A DNA stretch of 60,519 nucleotides. It comes from Bryobacterales bacterium (lineage in GTDB: Bacteria > Acidobacteriota > Terriglobia > Bryobacterales > Bryobacteraceae). Position numbers and translations under genes: made by a program. The stretch spans positions 1-60,519 of the forward strand of contig JAEUQF010000139.1 of assembly GCA_016789745.1 (NCBI GenBank), given 5' to 3'. A model generated the notes under the pieces. That model was not told the origin of the DNA. It made no database searches and was given only the letters and a program-made list of their open reading frames with translations. Positions 10,354 through 21,591 of the stretch are shown in pieces (positions within the stretch are counted from its first letter, which is position 1; each line of letters starts with the position of its first letter).

Positions 10354-11547
10354 ATGATCTACGCGATCTGGTTATTGTCCATCCCCCTGTTCGCGCAACG
10401 CGGCGATGCCATCCTGCTTTCGCCTTCCACCATCACGGAGTGCCAGAAGGGTCTTGGAAGCACGACGGTAAGCTGGCAGAATAGCGCCAGGCAACCAGCC
10501 CTGGTTCGAGTGAACTCGCCCCTTGGCCCGGTGCTCAATAATTCGGAACCGTCCGGCTCGATCCGCACGGACTACTCCATCGCCGACGGCACCGTCTTCT
10601 ATCTGACCGATACCAGCGGAAAGGTGCTGGAGGCCGCCGTAGCGAGACTCAATTGCCAGGAACTTTCACCAGCCGTGCGCGAGTCGTTTGTCAGCAATAC
10701 CTATTTTCCCCTTCAGGTGGGAAACCGCTGGGTCTATCGCAATGACTCACGGATATCGACCGGCCATTATCTTACACGCGAAGTGGTCTCCGCTGAGGAG
10801 ATAAGCGGCCGCACCTGGTTCTCGATACGCACTGGCGGTTCAACCACGCTGACTCGCTACCGCGTCGCTGAAGATGGGAAGATCCTGCGTTTGGAGGCGG
10901 GTGGCGAGATGGTTGTGCTGGATCCCGACAGTGCCCAGCCTGTGCCGCTCGCCGTCACCAACGTCGGCGCGTTCACGGATGGCCGGTTCCACACTTACGA
11001 CACCCTCTATGAAACTAAAGGCGAGACGTTTGTGCGCGGGGTTGGGCTCGTCAGGCAGTGGACGGCAATCCGTGCCGGTTCCAACGGAGGGTTCTCGGAC
11101 GGACTTGAACTCGTCGAAGCAACGGTTGGCGGCGTCCATCTGCCAGGGCCGGCGGCGACCATTGCGGTCGGGATCGAGCGCGCCAAGCTTCCGGTGTCCA
11201 CTCGCGGCGTATCTAATTGCGCAGTTCCATGTTACTCTCCAGCATGCTTCGTACCGGTCGCCGATCCGCCGGGCACTTACAAGCCCTGCACATTCGCGCG
11301 CCTGCAGACGCGTAACTTCCCGGCTGGCGACATCGTAGTCTCGCTCCGCAACGCGAGCGGCGTGACAGTCTTTGAGACGAAACTCCGTGCCCCGGTGGAT
11401 GGAGTCACGTACACACGCATTCCGTTCACGGAACCTGTCTTCAGAGGGAACGAGCCACTCCCACCCGGCCGCTACCAGCTTGCCGCAATCCTCGCGAGTG
11501 ACGAAGCGGAGGCTGCCGCGGCAACGATAGGAATCGACATAGAGTAG
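10354..11547 (+). CDS. Secreted protein of unknown function (397 aa)
   Basis: The start is the ATG at 10354, preceded by AGGAG at 10341-10345, which lies directly after the stop of the giant gene (10340). The two are almost certainly co-transcribed. MIYAIWLLSIPLFAQ is a short signal peptide. A central region starts with FPLQVGNRWVYRND and runs about 120 residues; I have seen this NRWVY-type beta-rich module in other acidobacterial secreted proteins but know no function. Four Cys lie near residues 290-312, possibly disulphides. The C-terminal 80 residues (GDIVVSLRNASGV, PLPPGRYQL) resemble a FlgD/Ig-like beta sandwich. The gene ends 4 nt before the convergent kinase gene. Confidence 0.8.
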   Translation: MIYAIWLLSIPLFAQRGDAILLSPSTITECQKGLGSTTVSWQNSARQPALVRVNSPLGPVLNNSEPSGSIRTDYSIADGTVFYLTDTSGKVLEAAVARLNCQELSPAVRESFVSNTYFPLQVGNRWVYRNDSRISTGHYLTREVVSAEEISGRTWFSIRTGGSTTLTRYRVAEDGKILRLEAGGEMVVLDPDSAQPVPLAVTNVGAFTDGRFHTYDTLYETKGETFVRGVGLVRQWTAIRAGSNGGFSDGLELVEATVGGVHLPGPAATIAVGIERAKLPVSTRGVSNCAVPCYSPACFVPVADPPGTYKPCTFARLQTRNFPAGDIVVSLRNASGVTVFETKLRAPVDGVTYTRIPFTEPVFRGNEPLPPGRYQLAAILASDEAEAAAATIGIDIE

Positions 11548-11551
11548 ACAC

Positions 11552-14248
11552 TCACTTGAACTTCACGGATGTCAGGTTGCCACTGAAACCGATCGTGCTG
11601 TAGTAGATCCTGCCGCGCGTGACATGGAGCAAGGGATATGGGCCGAAGCCGCCACTGATCAGGGGAGTTTCGAGCGGCTCCTTCACCAGCACAACTGGGG
11701 CGGAGGCGGTGCCGCGCCGCGCGACCAACAGCCGCTGCCCCCCGCGGGCGGTCACGTAGTACACCACCGATCCGTCGGGACTCAAGCGGGGACGGCTGTT
11801 TTCAGTCCCCGGTTCCGAGAGTTCCTTCCATTGATTGGGCGACGCAAGGGTCCCATCGGGCCGGACCGGGGAAGTCCAGATCGCGGTCAGCATTCCGGGC
11901 CGGCGCCGCATGAAGACTACGGACTTGCCGTCCCAGGCGTAGCTGGGATACAGGAGACTCTCCTTGGGTTGGACCGCCAGAGTCCGGACCGTTCTCGAGA
12001 GTGAGTTCCACTCGCAGATGCCGTTTCCGGGCGGTGGGCATTCTCCGATTACCCGTTCCCCATTGGGGGACCAGTCGCTGCCGAGATTGAATTCCTTCAT
12101 TGTGGCAGCAGGCGTCACCGTCCGGGAACGCAGATCGAGCAGATAATGCCCTCCATTCGCGCCAATCACCCGGTAAAAGACTCGCGTACCGTCGGGAGAA
12201 ACCTGCGGCCAGAGGGAACCAAAACTGGCGCCCACCAATGGGTGCGCGGCGAAAACATGGTTCGGCAGGCCTCGCTGCTCTCCCGTGTCGAGATTCTGAA
12301 CGACCAGTTCGGAGTTGTCGCCCGTCAAGCGGCCATAAACGAGCACGCGTCCATCCCGGGAGACGCCAAAGTGACCCATGGCAGCGGCAAGCACCGTGGG
12401 GTCTCCCTTGGCTGCAACCGCGTTGTCGGGCAAAGAAACCCTCCTTACGGAGTGGTTACCCCGTGCGCTTGCGAACGCCACCATCCCATCCGGGCCCGCC
12501 GCTGGCTGCAGAGGAACGGAATCACTTTCGTTGAGGACCGGAACGGGTGGACCATGGAAGTCCAAGCCAAGCAGCGGCCCTGCTATCCGCTCTTGCAGGA
12601 GGACCCGGTCTCCCGTGGCCCACGCGGCCGCCATATTGGGAAGGCCAGCACCCGTATAGGGGTGAACCAACTTCGCGACACCCTCGGGGAATGGAGCCAC
12701 ATACCAACCCGGCTTGGTTTGGCTCCCGCAATCGCCGGCGAAAATGACACGTCCTCCGTCCGAAGAGAACGCGGGTCGTGAGAAGGTTCGGCAACCGGGT
12801 TGCCACGGCTGCGGGACTCCCCCTTGCAGGGGTACGCTGAACATCGAACCGAGCCGGGACCCGACGGGAGTCCGGACAAACAGCAAATCGCCTTTTGGCG
12901 AGATGCTGAATGGACCGGCGTTCTCGATTACGGGGCGAGGGGGACCACCCAGCGCCGGCACTTCATAAATCGCCGAATCGCCTGCCAGAAAACAGACCGC
13001 GGTGCCGTCCGGCGAGAACCCGGGACTGACTTCCGCTCCTGGCAGGGACGTGAGCCGAATCGGCGATCCGCCTGCCATTTGCCGTATCCAAATGTCCATG
13101 TTGCCCAGTTCCCCGCGGTCTGACGAGAACGCCAGGAGCTTGCCGTCAGGGGAGATGGCAGGCCAGGCCGCGATGCCTGGATCGAAAGTCAGCGTAGCGG
13201 TTGACTCAATCGATATCCCGCGCCTCTGCGAAGAGACGTAAAAGGCCCAGGCAGCGAGCGCTGTTGCGATCGCCAGAACGCCCAAAGCAAAGTGAACAGC
13301 AGGTCTTCGCCAGAGACGCCCCGCGGCCCCGGGTGCGGGTGCGGGTGCGGGTGCGGGCGTGGGATCGACGGCGCGCCGCTCACTACCGGACGTCCCCATA
13401 TCGAGCGCCGCACCAAGGTCCGCCGCCGTCTGCCACCGATCGGCTGGTGTCTTCGCCAGGCACCGCCGCAAGATCCACTCCAACGCGCGGGGAACATCGT
13501 CCCGGAACTGAGACAACGGCGCCACCTCATCGCGCAGGATCGCCGCATATACGTCGCCCTTCCCAGTAGCCGCGAACGCCCTTCGAGCGGTCAGCATTTC
13601 ATAGAGGACCGCTCCGAACGAATGGAGGTCGCTGCGGACATCGGCTGGTTGGCCACGGAGAACCTCCGGCGGCAAGTAAGCAGGCGTCCCGACGATGTGC
13701 TCGGGATCCGTGTTCAGAATCTCCGTCTTTTCGTCCAGCGAAGCTTCGCCATCGCGTGAAGGTAGGGCCTTGGCAAGCCCAAAGTCAAGCAACTTGGCAG
13801 AGCATTGGTTGCCGGAACCCACCAGCATGATGTTGGCGGGTTTGAGATCCCGATGGATGATTCCCTTGCCATGCGCATGCTCGAGCGCCGCGAGGATTTG
13901 CCTGGCGTATCCCAGCGCCTCGTCGACAGCCAGAGGACCTCTGCGGAGCCTGGAGGCAAGCGTCTCTCCGTCAATGTACTCCATTACCAGGTAGGCACAG
14001 GAGTTGTATTCCCCGACATCGAATAGAGCGCAGATGTTCGGATGATTGAGCGCGGAGACCGCCCGGGCCTCCTGCTGAAATCGCCGCTGCATGTCAGGGT
14101 TGTTGGTCCGGTCTTGTGTCATTACCTTGACCGCCACTACCCGATCCAGCCGCGTGTCTCTGCCGCGAAACACTTTCCCCATGCCACCTTCGCCGATCTC
14201 CGCGAGGATCTCGTAGGGGCCGATGCGCGTGCCCGGAATCAGTGACAC
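11552..14248 (-). CDS. Ser/Thr kinase with PD40/TolB-type propeller sensor (898 aa)
   Basis: The start is set at a GTG at 14248 (MSLIPGTRIGPYEIL), because the only ATG upstream would add 168 low-complexity residues. Kinase domain 10-285: GEGGMG at 19-24, Lys41, HRD 132-134, DFG 155-157, GTPAYLPPE. A Pro-Ala linker (298-307) precedes a membrane helix at about 317-339. The outer part (350-898) is a WD40-like/TolB-type beta-propeller with repeated SPDG motifs (AISPDGKLLAFSSDRGE, FSPDGTAVCFL). The architecture fits a transmembrane kinase whose propeller senses something outside the membrane. No good Shine-Dalgarno is visible. TACACT lies 9 nt before the GTG, the same spacing as for the kinase at 3795, so initiation with a very short leader is possible. 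Confidence 0.88.
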   Translation of the reverse strand: MSLIPGTRIGPYEILAEIGEGGMGKVFRGRDTRLDRVVAVKVMTQDRTNNPDMQRRFQQEARAVSALNHPNICALFDVGEYNSCAYLVMEYIDGETLASRLRRGPLAVDEALGYARQILAALEHAHGKGIIHRDLKPANIMLVGSGNQCSAKLLDFGLAKALPSRDGEASLDEKTEILNTDPEHIVGTPAYLPPEVLRGQPADVRSDLHSFGAVLYEMLTARRAFAATGKGDVYAAILRDEVAPLSQFRDDVPRALEWILRRCLAKTPADRWQTAADLGAALDMGTSGSERRAVDPTPAPAPAPAPGAAGRLWRRPAVHFALGVLAIATALAAWAFYVSSQRRGISIESTATLTFDPGIAAWPAISPDGKLLAFSSDRGELGNMDIWIRQMAGGSPIRLTSLPGAEVSPGFSPDGTAVCFLAGDSAIYEVPALGGPPRPVIENAGPFSISPKGDLLFVRTPVGSRLGSMFSVPLQGGVPQPWQPGCRTFSRPAFSSDGGRVIFAGDCGSQTKPGWYVAPFPEGVAKLVHPYTGAGLPNMAAAWATGDRVLLQERIAGPLLGLDFHGPPVPVLNESDSVPLQPAAGPDGMVAFASARGNHSVRRVSLPDNAVAAKGDPTVLAAAMGHFGVSRDGRVLVYGRLTGDNSELVVQNLDTGEQRGLPNHVFAAHPLVGASFGSLWPQVSPDGTRVFYRVIGANGGHYLLDLRSRTVTPAATMKEFNLGSDWSPNGERVIGECPPPGNGICEWNSLSRTVRTLAVQPKESLLYPSYAWDGKSVVFMRRRPGMLTAIWTSPVRPDGTLASPNQWKELSEPGTENSRPRLSPDGSVVYYVTARGGQRLLVARRGTASAPVVLVKEPLETPLISGGFGPYPLLHVTRGRIYYSTIGFSGNLTSVKFK
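13331..13354 (+). repeat. GGGTGC hexanucleotide repeat, 4 copies
   Basis: Four perfect copies of a 6-bp unit lie inside the kinase gene. They encode the Ala-Pro linker between kinase domain and membrane helix. Six-base units change linker length without shifting the frame. Confidence 0.7.
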
Positions 14249-14774
14249 AGGCGAGAGTGTATCAAATCGGTTAGGCACGAAGCTCGACACTGTCTGGACA
14301 GTGATCCTGTCCCTCGAGCTCCATGCGTCTTCCAATCGGCGCCTTCGTTGACTCCCATTTCGCAAGGACTCGGGCCATCGCGGGGCGGGCGGAGCGATCC
14401 AGACATCGCCAAACACCACGTAAGTAGACTCCTGGGCTGCCCGGGAGAATCGCGGCTCGCAACGTTCGAGAAATAGGCGCGGAAGGCCGGCAGGGGAAGC
14501 AGGGTCTCCAGGGAATCCCCTGCCCGAAGGGCGCACCGGCTGATGCTGGCCCGCCCGGATCGGTGCCGGTGAAGACTTCTGCGGTATGCGTTCCCGCGAA
14601 TTCGCCGCCTGCTTGCTCGAACCCGGTGCGTAAGTTCGACTACTATGGGCAAAGCGACTACGGCCCCTTGGCATGCGCCCAATCGGGCTATATCTGCAGA
14701 CCCTAGCGAGAGGACTCGGGGGTGGTACTGTGACGGCGGCCATGAGGAGCAACGCCTCGTGGCCGCGGACCTTC
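14249..14774. other. Divergent intergenic region without a convincing gene
   Basis: About 530 bp separate the kinase start (14248) from the promoter-like hexamer of the NHL gene. Open frames exist on both strands but have Arg/Ser/Cys-rich compositions, no ribosome sites and no recognisable domain. I see no RNA gene. It presumably carries the promoters for both genes. Confidence 0.5.
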
Positions 14775-14789
14775 TATGCTGGATGTGTG
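14775..14789 (+). promoter_or_regulatory. TATGCT -10-like hexamer 6 nt before GTG start
   Basis: TATGCT (14775-14780), then six bases, then the GTG start. The same arrangement occurs before both other plus-strand NHL paralogues. Transcription starting about 7 nt past a -10 would begin at the start codon, meaning a leaderless mRNA. No ribosome site is present. Confidence 0.5.
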
Positions 14790-17700
14790 AATCGAACGGT
14801 TTTGTTCGTTACAGTGTTTCTTTTGTCGGCCGATCTTCTTCGTGCTCAGCCGGGCACTGTCACCACCATTGCGGGGCAGTTTCCGCTAGGGGATGGTGGG
14901 CCGGCGGCGGACGCCGCCTTTTATGCGCCGGGGGCACTAGCGCGGGATAGCAAAGGGAATGTCTACGTCCTGGAGACGAACCGGTTGCGAAGGATCGCGC
15001 CGGACGGAGTCGTGGCTACTTACGCGGGCACTGGACTGGACTCTGGCCCGATTGGGGATGGAGGACCGGCCAACCGGGCGAACCTGTCCACGAGGAGTTG
15101 GGGTCAGGTTGCCGTCGATGCAAACGACAATCTCTACATAGCGGATTGGGGCAACAATCGGATCCGGAAGATCACGCCCGATGGCGTGATTATGACCATC
15201 GCGGGAACGGGAGAAAGCGCCTTCTCGGGCGATGGTGGTCCAGCCACGGAAGCGCGCATTAGCAGACCGTTGCGTCTGGCCCTTGGGCATGATGGGAGCG
15301 TCTTTTTCATTGACGGGAACAACTATCGCGTCCGCCGCATTCGTCCCGATGGGATTATCGAGACGGTCGCCGGCGTCGCAACGCAAGGGCCGACGAGTCC
15401 GGAAGGAACACTCGCCACAAAGGCGCAGTTCGAGTTCATCCAAGGGGTGGCGGTAGATGCGGAAGGCCGCGTGCTGGTTGCCGATCCGACGCGCGTGTTC
15501 GCGATCGCAGGCGACGGAACGCTGGTTCTTGTTGCCGGTGGTGGGACCTTGACGATGGATGGTATCGCGGCAACCGAACTCACAACCGGCATCAATTGGA
15601 TCGGACCGGACGGCAAGGGGGGGATGTGGTTCTCGGATTATTCGACGATACGGCGGATACCCGCTGGAGGGACCGTCGAGACGGTACTTGGGGGTGGGCG
15701 GCGCATGGGCAGTTCCCTTGCTCCGGGCGAACGCGTTCCAGCCCGTTCGCTGCTTCTGCGCGTTGCGCAACCGCCGCTGTGGATATCGGATGAGGAGTTC
15801 CTGTTCTCCGATATCGCCTCGCACTTACTGTATCGCTACGGACGGGACGGCATGGTGGAGCGCTATGCCGGGGTTTCGCTGGATGCCGGTGCGAACGGCC
15901 CAAGCCAGTTCGCGCGAGTGACAGCTCCCAACGAGGTGCTGACCGAGCCCGATGGAATAATTCACTTGATGGAAGAGCTAGCGCTCCGCTACATCGAGCC
16001 CGCGGGCACTGTCCGAACCCGGTGGGCGGATCGCGGGATGTTGAATGGTATGGCGCTGACGCCCAGCGGGGATCTGGTTGTTTCTCATCCCAGTAACGAC
16101 GTCGGCCTCACCAACCGGCAGACGAACGCCGTGCGCCTCATCGCCGGCGCCAACGCCCCCGCGGCGTTCTCCGGCGACGGTGGGCCCGCGGTGGAGGCAC
16201 GGCTCAACGGTCCGCAAGGGATAGCGGTCGATTCGGCTGGGAATGTCTTCATCGCCGACTCCAACAATCACCGCATCCGCAAGGTGGACACAGATGGAAC
16301 GATCACCACATTCGCCGGCACCGGGGTTGCAGGCTTCGCCGGCGACAGGGGACCGGCGACGAACGCCCAGTTATCCTTTCCAAGAGGAATCGCCTTCGCA
16401 CCCGATGGCACCCTTTACATCGCCGACACGAGCAATCGCCGGATCCGCACTGTAGGTCCCGACGGCGTCATCCTCACGTATCTGGAACCAACCGATTTCT
16501 TCGGAGGCGGATGGCCGAACCGGATGGCTTTTGCCCCCGACGGCAGCCTGATCGTCACCGACACCGCTCATCGCATTCACCGGGTAAGCCGAGCCAGAGC
16601 GATACAGGTCATCGGAGGAACCGGTGTCGCAGGGTTCTCCGGTGATGGTGGCCCCTCCACCGCCGCAGCCTTCAACAACCCCGGCGGCGTTTCGGTGGAC
16701 GGCAACGGCAACATCTACATTGCCGACAAGGGGAACAACCGGATTCGGATGATTCGGGGCATCAGCACCGTGCGGGCAGACCCGCGGTCCTTTGTGTTCG
16801 CCTATGCGTTGGGCGCTCCGGCGGTCAGCCAGACTTTGACGTTGATTTCGGGGGATGACGATGCGACACAGTATCGCGTCACAACGAACGTGCCTTGGCT
16901 GGTGGTAACGCCCTCTTCAGGGGAGTTGACGCCGCCATCGGTGCTGCTCCGAGTGACGGCATCGCCCGCTGGACTCGGACGGGGTGCGTATCAGGGACGC
17001 ATCACCATCCTCAATGTCGACAAGGGCGACAGCTATGAAGTCCCCGTCTCCATGATCATTTCCGGCACGCCGCAGCAACTGCGGCTCGATCGCTCAGGGC
17101 TTACGTTCGCCACCATGGCTAACGGAGCAACGCTGACGCAGACATTGCGGGTTTTGAACACTGGGACGGGCGCCATGCCTTGGACAGCGCTTGCATCAAC
17201 AACCTCTGGCGGTACTTGGCTGCGGGTGACACCCGGCAGCGGGTAGTCGAATGCCGGGGCGACGGCACCTGCGTTGAACGTCAGTGTAGACCCCACGGGC
17301 CTCGCGCCGGGCGCGTACTTCGGACTGGTCACCGTGAATGCCCCGAACGTAGATAACGCGCCGCAGTCGGCCGTTGTGGTGCTGAATGTGTTCCCCAACG
17401 ATGCGCCGCCGGGGGCGCAGGTTAGCCCTTATGGGCTGGTCTTCACAACGCCGCCGGAAGGACGTCCGGCAAATCAGAACATCTCGCTGTCGAATCCGTC
17501 GAACCGGGCGCTTACGTATTCGGCAACACTGACATACCCGGACACTCGCCGCTGGTTCACGCTCAGTTCGACAACCGGCACGATCGCGGCGGGACAGAGT
17601 GTCGGGTTGACGGTGACTCCCGCAGTTGCGGGCATTCCTGCCGGCGTTTATCGCGGCACCGTCCAACTTCGGTTCGCACCGGACAACACCACGCAGACGG

Positions 17701-18815
17701 TGGATCTGATCCTGGTGGTGGCCACCGGATCGGTGCTCAGCACCAGCAGTGTCGGCCCACGAGCCAACGGCTGCATTCCCCGGCGTTTGGTGCCGTTGTT
17801 CCGTGCGCCCGGCAATGGCTTCCGGATAACCGCAGGATGGCCGGAGGCCGTGGAGGTGTTGGTGGCGGATGACTGCGGCGATCCAGTGACCAGCGGGCGC
17901 GTGGCCGTCACTTTTTCGACCAATGATCCGCCACTGCAACTGATTTCAGTAGGCAACGGACGATGGACGGGTGCCTGGACGGCACGCACTGTGAGGGCAT
18001 CGAACATCGCGATGGTGGCGAGTGTGCAATCGACGGCGCCGAGTCTGGAGGCTCGGGTTCAAATCACCGGAGGCGTGGTCGAGAACCGGCAGCAGCCGCT
18101 GATCGACGCCGGCGGCGTGGTCAGTCTGGCGAGCCTGAAGCGCGAGCAGCCGGTGGCTACCAACAGCCTGATTGCGGTGCTGGGAACTAGGCTGAGCGGG
18201 GAGAATCAGGAGGCCGGGTCGACGCCATGGCCGACGGATCTGTTGGACACGCGGGCCTTCATCGCCGGGAGGCCGATTCCCTTGCGACGGACCAGCGAAG
18301 GGCGGATCGAGGCGTTGCTGCCGCTGGGGGTTCCCGAGTTCACCAGGCACCAGATGATCGTGCAGCGCGGCCGGAGTTACTCACCACCGGAAAGCGTTCT
18401 GGTAACGGCAACGAGTCCCGCGGTGTTTACGGCGGACGAATCGGGGGCGGATCAGGGCTCGGTATACATCCACGATGCGGATGGGCGAAGGAAACTGGCG
18501 AGTGCGGAGCGCCCTGCCACCGCCGGAGACATCGTTGAGATTGAGGCGACCGGGTTAGGGATGACGGATCCGGTGGTGCCGCCGGGGCAACCGGCGCCGG
18601 CTGATGGAGCGCGCGTCACCGGCAAGGTCGAGGTAACCGTCGGTGGCAAGCCGGCGGAGGTGCAGGAAGCGATGCTGATGCCCGGCACCATTGGCGTCTA
18701 CCTAGTGAAGGCTGTAGTTCCGGAAGGCCTCGACACCAGCACTAGCACGCCGCTCCTCCTCACCGTGGATGGGCAACCGAGTCCGCCGGTGACTGTCGCC
18801 ACGCGCGCACGATAG
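14787..18815 (+). pseudogene. NHL-repeat / BACON / TIGR03437 secreted giant with in-frame amber codon
   Basis: The GTG at 14787 begins a signal peptide (VNRTVLFVTVFLLSADLLRA) followed by QPGTVTTIAG, as in the paralogues at 23380 and 27471. Regions: an NHL beta-propeller with GDGGPA motifs (about 27-660); three BACON/Ig-like repeats; an invasin-like Ig segment starting GCIPRRLVPLF; and the Solibacter C-terminal domain TIGR03437 (last about 240 residues). A TAG at 17244-17246 replaces the Gln codon (CAG or CAA) that both paralogues have in GSGQS. The downstream frame continues unbroken to 18815. As written, an 819-residue product lacking the TIGR03437 end would be made. The rest of the frame is clean, so the lesion is recent, a sequencing error, or read through. 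Confidence 0.85.
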
Positions 18816-18852
18816 CGCAAGCCGATCATCTCCATCCGGCGACTTCGCGGGG

Positions 18853-21591
18853 TCAAGGGCGGAAGCCCTCGACCAGCATCAGATCACGCGTTCCCTCATC
18901 GGAGCGGGTGAACAGAGCAAAACTTTCATCAGCCGAGACCGTCAAGCCGGTCTGGACACGTCCGGGCAATTCGGTGGCCGTGCGCTCCACATTGGTTCGC
19001 AGGTTCAACTCCATGAGTACGGTCAGGCGCACCTGCCGGGTACGCAGAAACCACAGACTCTCGCGGCCGGGAACGAAGCTCCGGGGGAGCGCATCCTTCA
19101 CTACCAGCGCTTCGGGTCCACCGGCGGCCGGGACTCGCCAGATCGAATCGTCGCGGCCGAAGTAGACCCACTTTCCGTCGGGAGAGGCGATGGGGGCGCG
19201 GGCAAGGCCGGGACTGATGGCCTGCGCCTCGCCGCCGCTGGCGGGCATGCGCCAGATCTGTACAATGCCGGAGCGGTTGGAGTTGAAGTAAATCCATTGG
19301 CCGTCCGGGGACCAGACGGGCAGAAAATCCTGCGCGGCGTGGTTGGTGAGGCGGCGCGGCGTGGCGAAACCCGCGGAGCTGCCAGAGACGTTCACCACAT
19401 AGATCTCCGGCTGGCCATCCACGCGTGTGTCGAAGACCAGGGATTGCCCATCCGGGGACCAGCGCGGCGAGCCGGTGCCGGGTCCGCGGAAGTTCGTAAC
19501 GGCGCGGGCGTTGGCGCCGTCGGCGTCGCTGACCCAGATTTCGGGCGAGCCGCTGCGGTTGGACTCAAAGGCCACGCGACCTTCGCGGGAGAGGTCGGGG
19601 TAGCGCTCCAACCGTGTCGAGCTGATGAGTTGACTGGGAGGTGTGGCGCGCCGGTTGCGCGCCAGAGAGACTCGCCACAGGTTCAGATTGTCCAGGCGGC
19701 GCGTGAAAGCCAGGCGATCGCCCCTGGCCGAGAGTGCGGGAAGCTCCACGCCCTCTCCCACCTCAATGAGTCTCGGCGTCACCACTTGCTGGGGCGAGGC
19801 AGGCAGGGGAATCTGCCACAACCGCTCGACTCCGCCTCGATTGTAAGTGAACAGAAGCGAGTTGCCATCGCGGCTCCAGCGCGGGCTGGCACAGATCTGC
19901 GCGCGGAAGCCTTCCATCCGGATGGGGATGGGCGCCGCGGCCGGTCGCAGATCCGGCGTCAGCGGCAGAACACCGAGTTCCCAGATGCCTTCCAGATTGC
20001 GGACGAAGGCGAGATGACTGCCGCCGGGGGAGAACACGGGCGTCAGGTACTGCTCCCCGGAAGGCGGGCGGATGAGGAGCCTGCGCTCCCCAGTCTGTAC
20101 GGAGAGCAGAAAGAGACCGAAGCGGTCGCCACCGGTTGTGGGCGCGTCCTGGACGACGAGCCATTGGCTGTCCGGAGACCAGTCGAAGACGCGATCCAGG
20201 AGGTTGGTCTCCCCGATAGCGCGTTCAGGCCCACCCGCGGCAGGTAGCACGTAGATGGTGACCCGGCCCGGGCCGGACGCCCGGCAGAAGGCAATCCATT
20301 GGCCATCGGGCGACCAGGCCGGATGCGCCTCCTTGGCCGGATGATTGGTGAGCCGGCGAAGCTTACGGTCGCCGAGATCCATGACGTAAAGATCGAAGTT
20401 ATCCTGCCGTTCGCCGTCCCAGGCGAAGACAGCCTGTTCGCCGTCGGGAGAGAAGCCGACGCCGTATTCTTCACCGGGGAAGGCTGTCAGCGGTTGGACG
20501 ACATAGTCGGGCGGAGGAGCGGCGGGCGTGGGCCGCCGGGTGATCCACGCCGCGACGCCGAGTCCCACGGCGGCAAGGAGCAGGGCAGCGTAGGACAGAA
20601 GGCGTCGAGGGCGTTCGGTTTCAAGCCGGGCCAGACGCCGCGCCACCTCCGCCGCCGAAGGGCGCTGGCTGCCCTGCGACTGCAGCATGTCGCGCAGCAG
20701 ATGGGCGATAGGCGCGGGCAAACGCTGCGCCAACTGCGGCGGATCGCAAGCCGCGCCACTGCCCAGGAGCATCTCCGTAAAGACCAGGCCGAGCGAGTAG
20801 ATATCGGAGTGGGGCGTGAGCGGTTCGCGGCGTTTCTGTTCCGGCGACATGTAGTGCGGTGTGCCAGCCAGGGTGGAGAACGCCGTCTGCGTGGTGGAGA
20901 CCGTGGCGGAGGCATCGGAGAGCATGGCCAGGCCGAAGTCTAGGATCTTCGCATAGCCATCGGAGCGCACCATGATATTTTCCGGCTTCAAGTCGCGATG
21001 GATGATGCCCTGCTCATGAGCGGCGGCCAAAGCCTCGGCAAGCTGGCGGGCGAGGCGCGGAAAGTCGCGCGGCGGCGGCACCTTCCGCTGTTGGGATTGG
21101 GGCGGCAACAGGGCGCGAAGCGTCGTGCCCTCGATGCGCTCCATGACGATGCCCAGAACGCGATCCTGCCGGACGAATTCGTGGATAGTGACGAGGTTCG
21201 GATGGTTGAGTGCCGAGGTGGCCTTCGCCTCGGCGAGAAAGCGGTTGACGGCGCGTTCATCGGAAAGCACGTGCTCGGGGAGGAACTTGATGGCCACCCG
21301 GCGGTCGAGTTCCAGATCCACCGCCTCATAGACTTCGCCCATACCGCCGCGTCCAATGCGCTCTTCGATGCGATAGTGGCTGACGAGCGTGCCCGATCGA
21401 GTGATGTTTGCCGCGGCCGGGGCGTCATTGCTATCGGCATCCTCCAGCAGTGCCAAGACCTGCTGCACGACGGCGTCATCGTCGGTGGCGGCGGTCAGAA
21501 AGGCGTGGCGCTGCCCGGGCGGCAGATCGGAGGCCGACTGAAAGAGCTGCCAGGCGAGATTCCACTGCTCAGGCGATAGGGCAGGGGTCAT
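18853..21591 (-). CDS. Ser/Thr kinase with N-terminal helical region and PD40 propeller (912 aa)
   Basis: Residues 1-60 form the helical leader common in sigma-linked acidobacterial kinases (WQLFQSASDLPPGQRHAFL). Kinase domain about 73-325: GRGGMG near 80-85, Lys102, HRD 198-200, DFG 218-220, AGTPHYMSPE. A membrane helix spans about 330-350. The C-terminal 550 residues are TolB-like propeller repeats (FSPDGEQAVFAWDGERQ, WSPDGQWIAF, WSPDGQWIYF). The ATG at 21591 lies inside the end of the sigma-factor gene (23-nt overlap), so translation is probably coupled. Likely partner and substrate is that sigma factor, by analogy with ECF sigma factors activated by phosphorylation. The extracytoplasmic propeller would be the sensor. 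Confidence 0.9.
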   Translation of the reverse strand: MTPALSPEQWNLAWQLFQSASDLPPGQRHAFLTAATDDDAVVQQVLALLEDADSNDAPAAANITRSGTLVSHYRIEERIGRGGMGEVYEAVDLELDRRVAIKFLPEHVLSDERAVNRFLAEAKATSALNHPNLVTIHEFVRQDRVLGIVMERIEGTTLRALLPPQSQQRKVPPPRDFPRLARQLAEALAAAHEQGIIHRDLKPENIMVRSDGYAKILDFGLAMLSDASATVSTTQTAFSTLAGTPHYMSPEQKRREPLTPHSDIYSLGLVFTEMLLGSGAACDPPQLAQRLPAPIAHLLRDMLQSQGSQRPSAAEVARRLARLETERPRRLLSYAALLLAAVGLGVAAWITRRPTPAAPPPDYVVQPLTAFPGEEYGVGFSPDGEQAVFAWDGERQDNFDLYVMDLGDRKLRRLTNHPAKEAHPAWSPDGQWIAFCRASGPGRVTIYVLPAAGGPERAIGETNLLDRVFDWSPDSQWLVVQDAPTTGGDRFGLFLLSVQTGERRLLIRPPSGEQYLTPVFSPGGSHLAFVRNLEGIWELGVLPLTPDLRPAAAPIPIRMEGFRAQICASPRWSRDGNSLLFTYNRGGVERLWQIPLPASPQQVVTPRLIEVGEGVELPALSARGDRLAFTRRLDNLNLWRVSLARNRRATPPSQLISSTRLERYPDLSREGRVAFESNRSGSPEIWVSDADGANARAVTNFRGPGTGSPRWSPDGQSLVFDTRVDGQPEIYVVNVSGSSAGFATPRRLTNHAAQDFLPVWSPDGQWIYFNSNRSGIVQIWRMPASGGEAQAISPGLARAPIASPDGKWVYFGRDDSIWRVPAAGGPEALVVKDALPRSFVPGRESLWFLRTRQVRLTVLMELNLRTNVERTATELPGRVQTGLTVSADESFALFTRSDEGTRDLMLVEGFRP

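Noticed and set aside
14239..14682. Minus-strand frame of 147 codons in the divergent gap
   Set aside because: Arg/Ser-rich, no start signal, overlaps the promoter region and the true start of the kinase gene.
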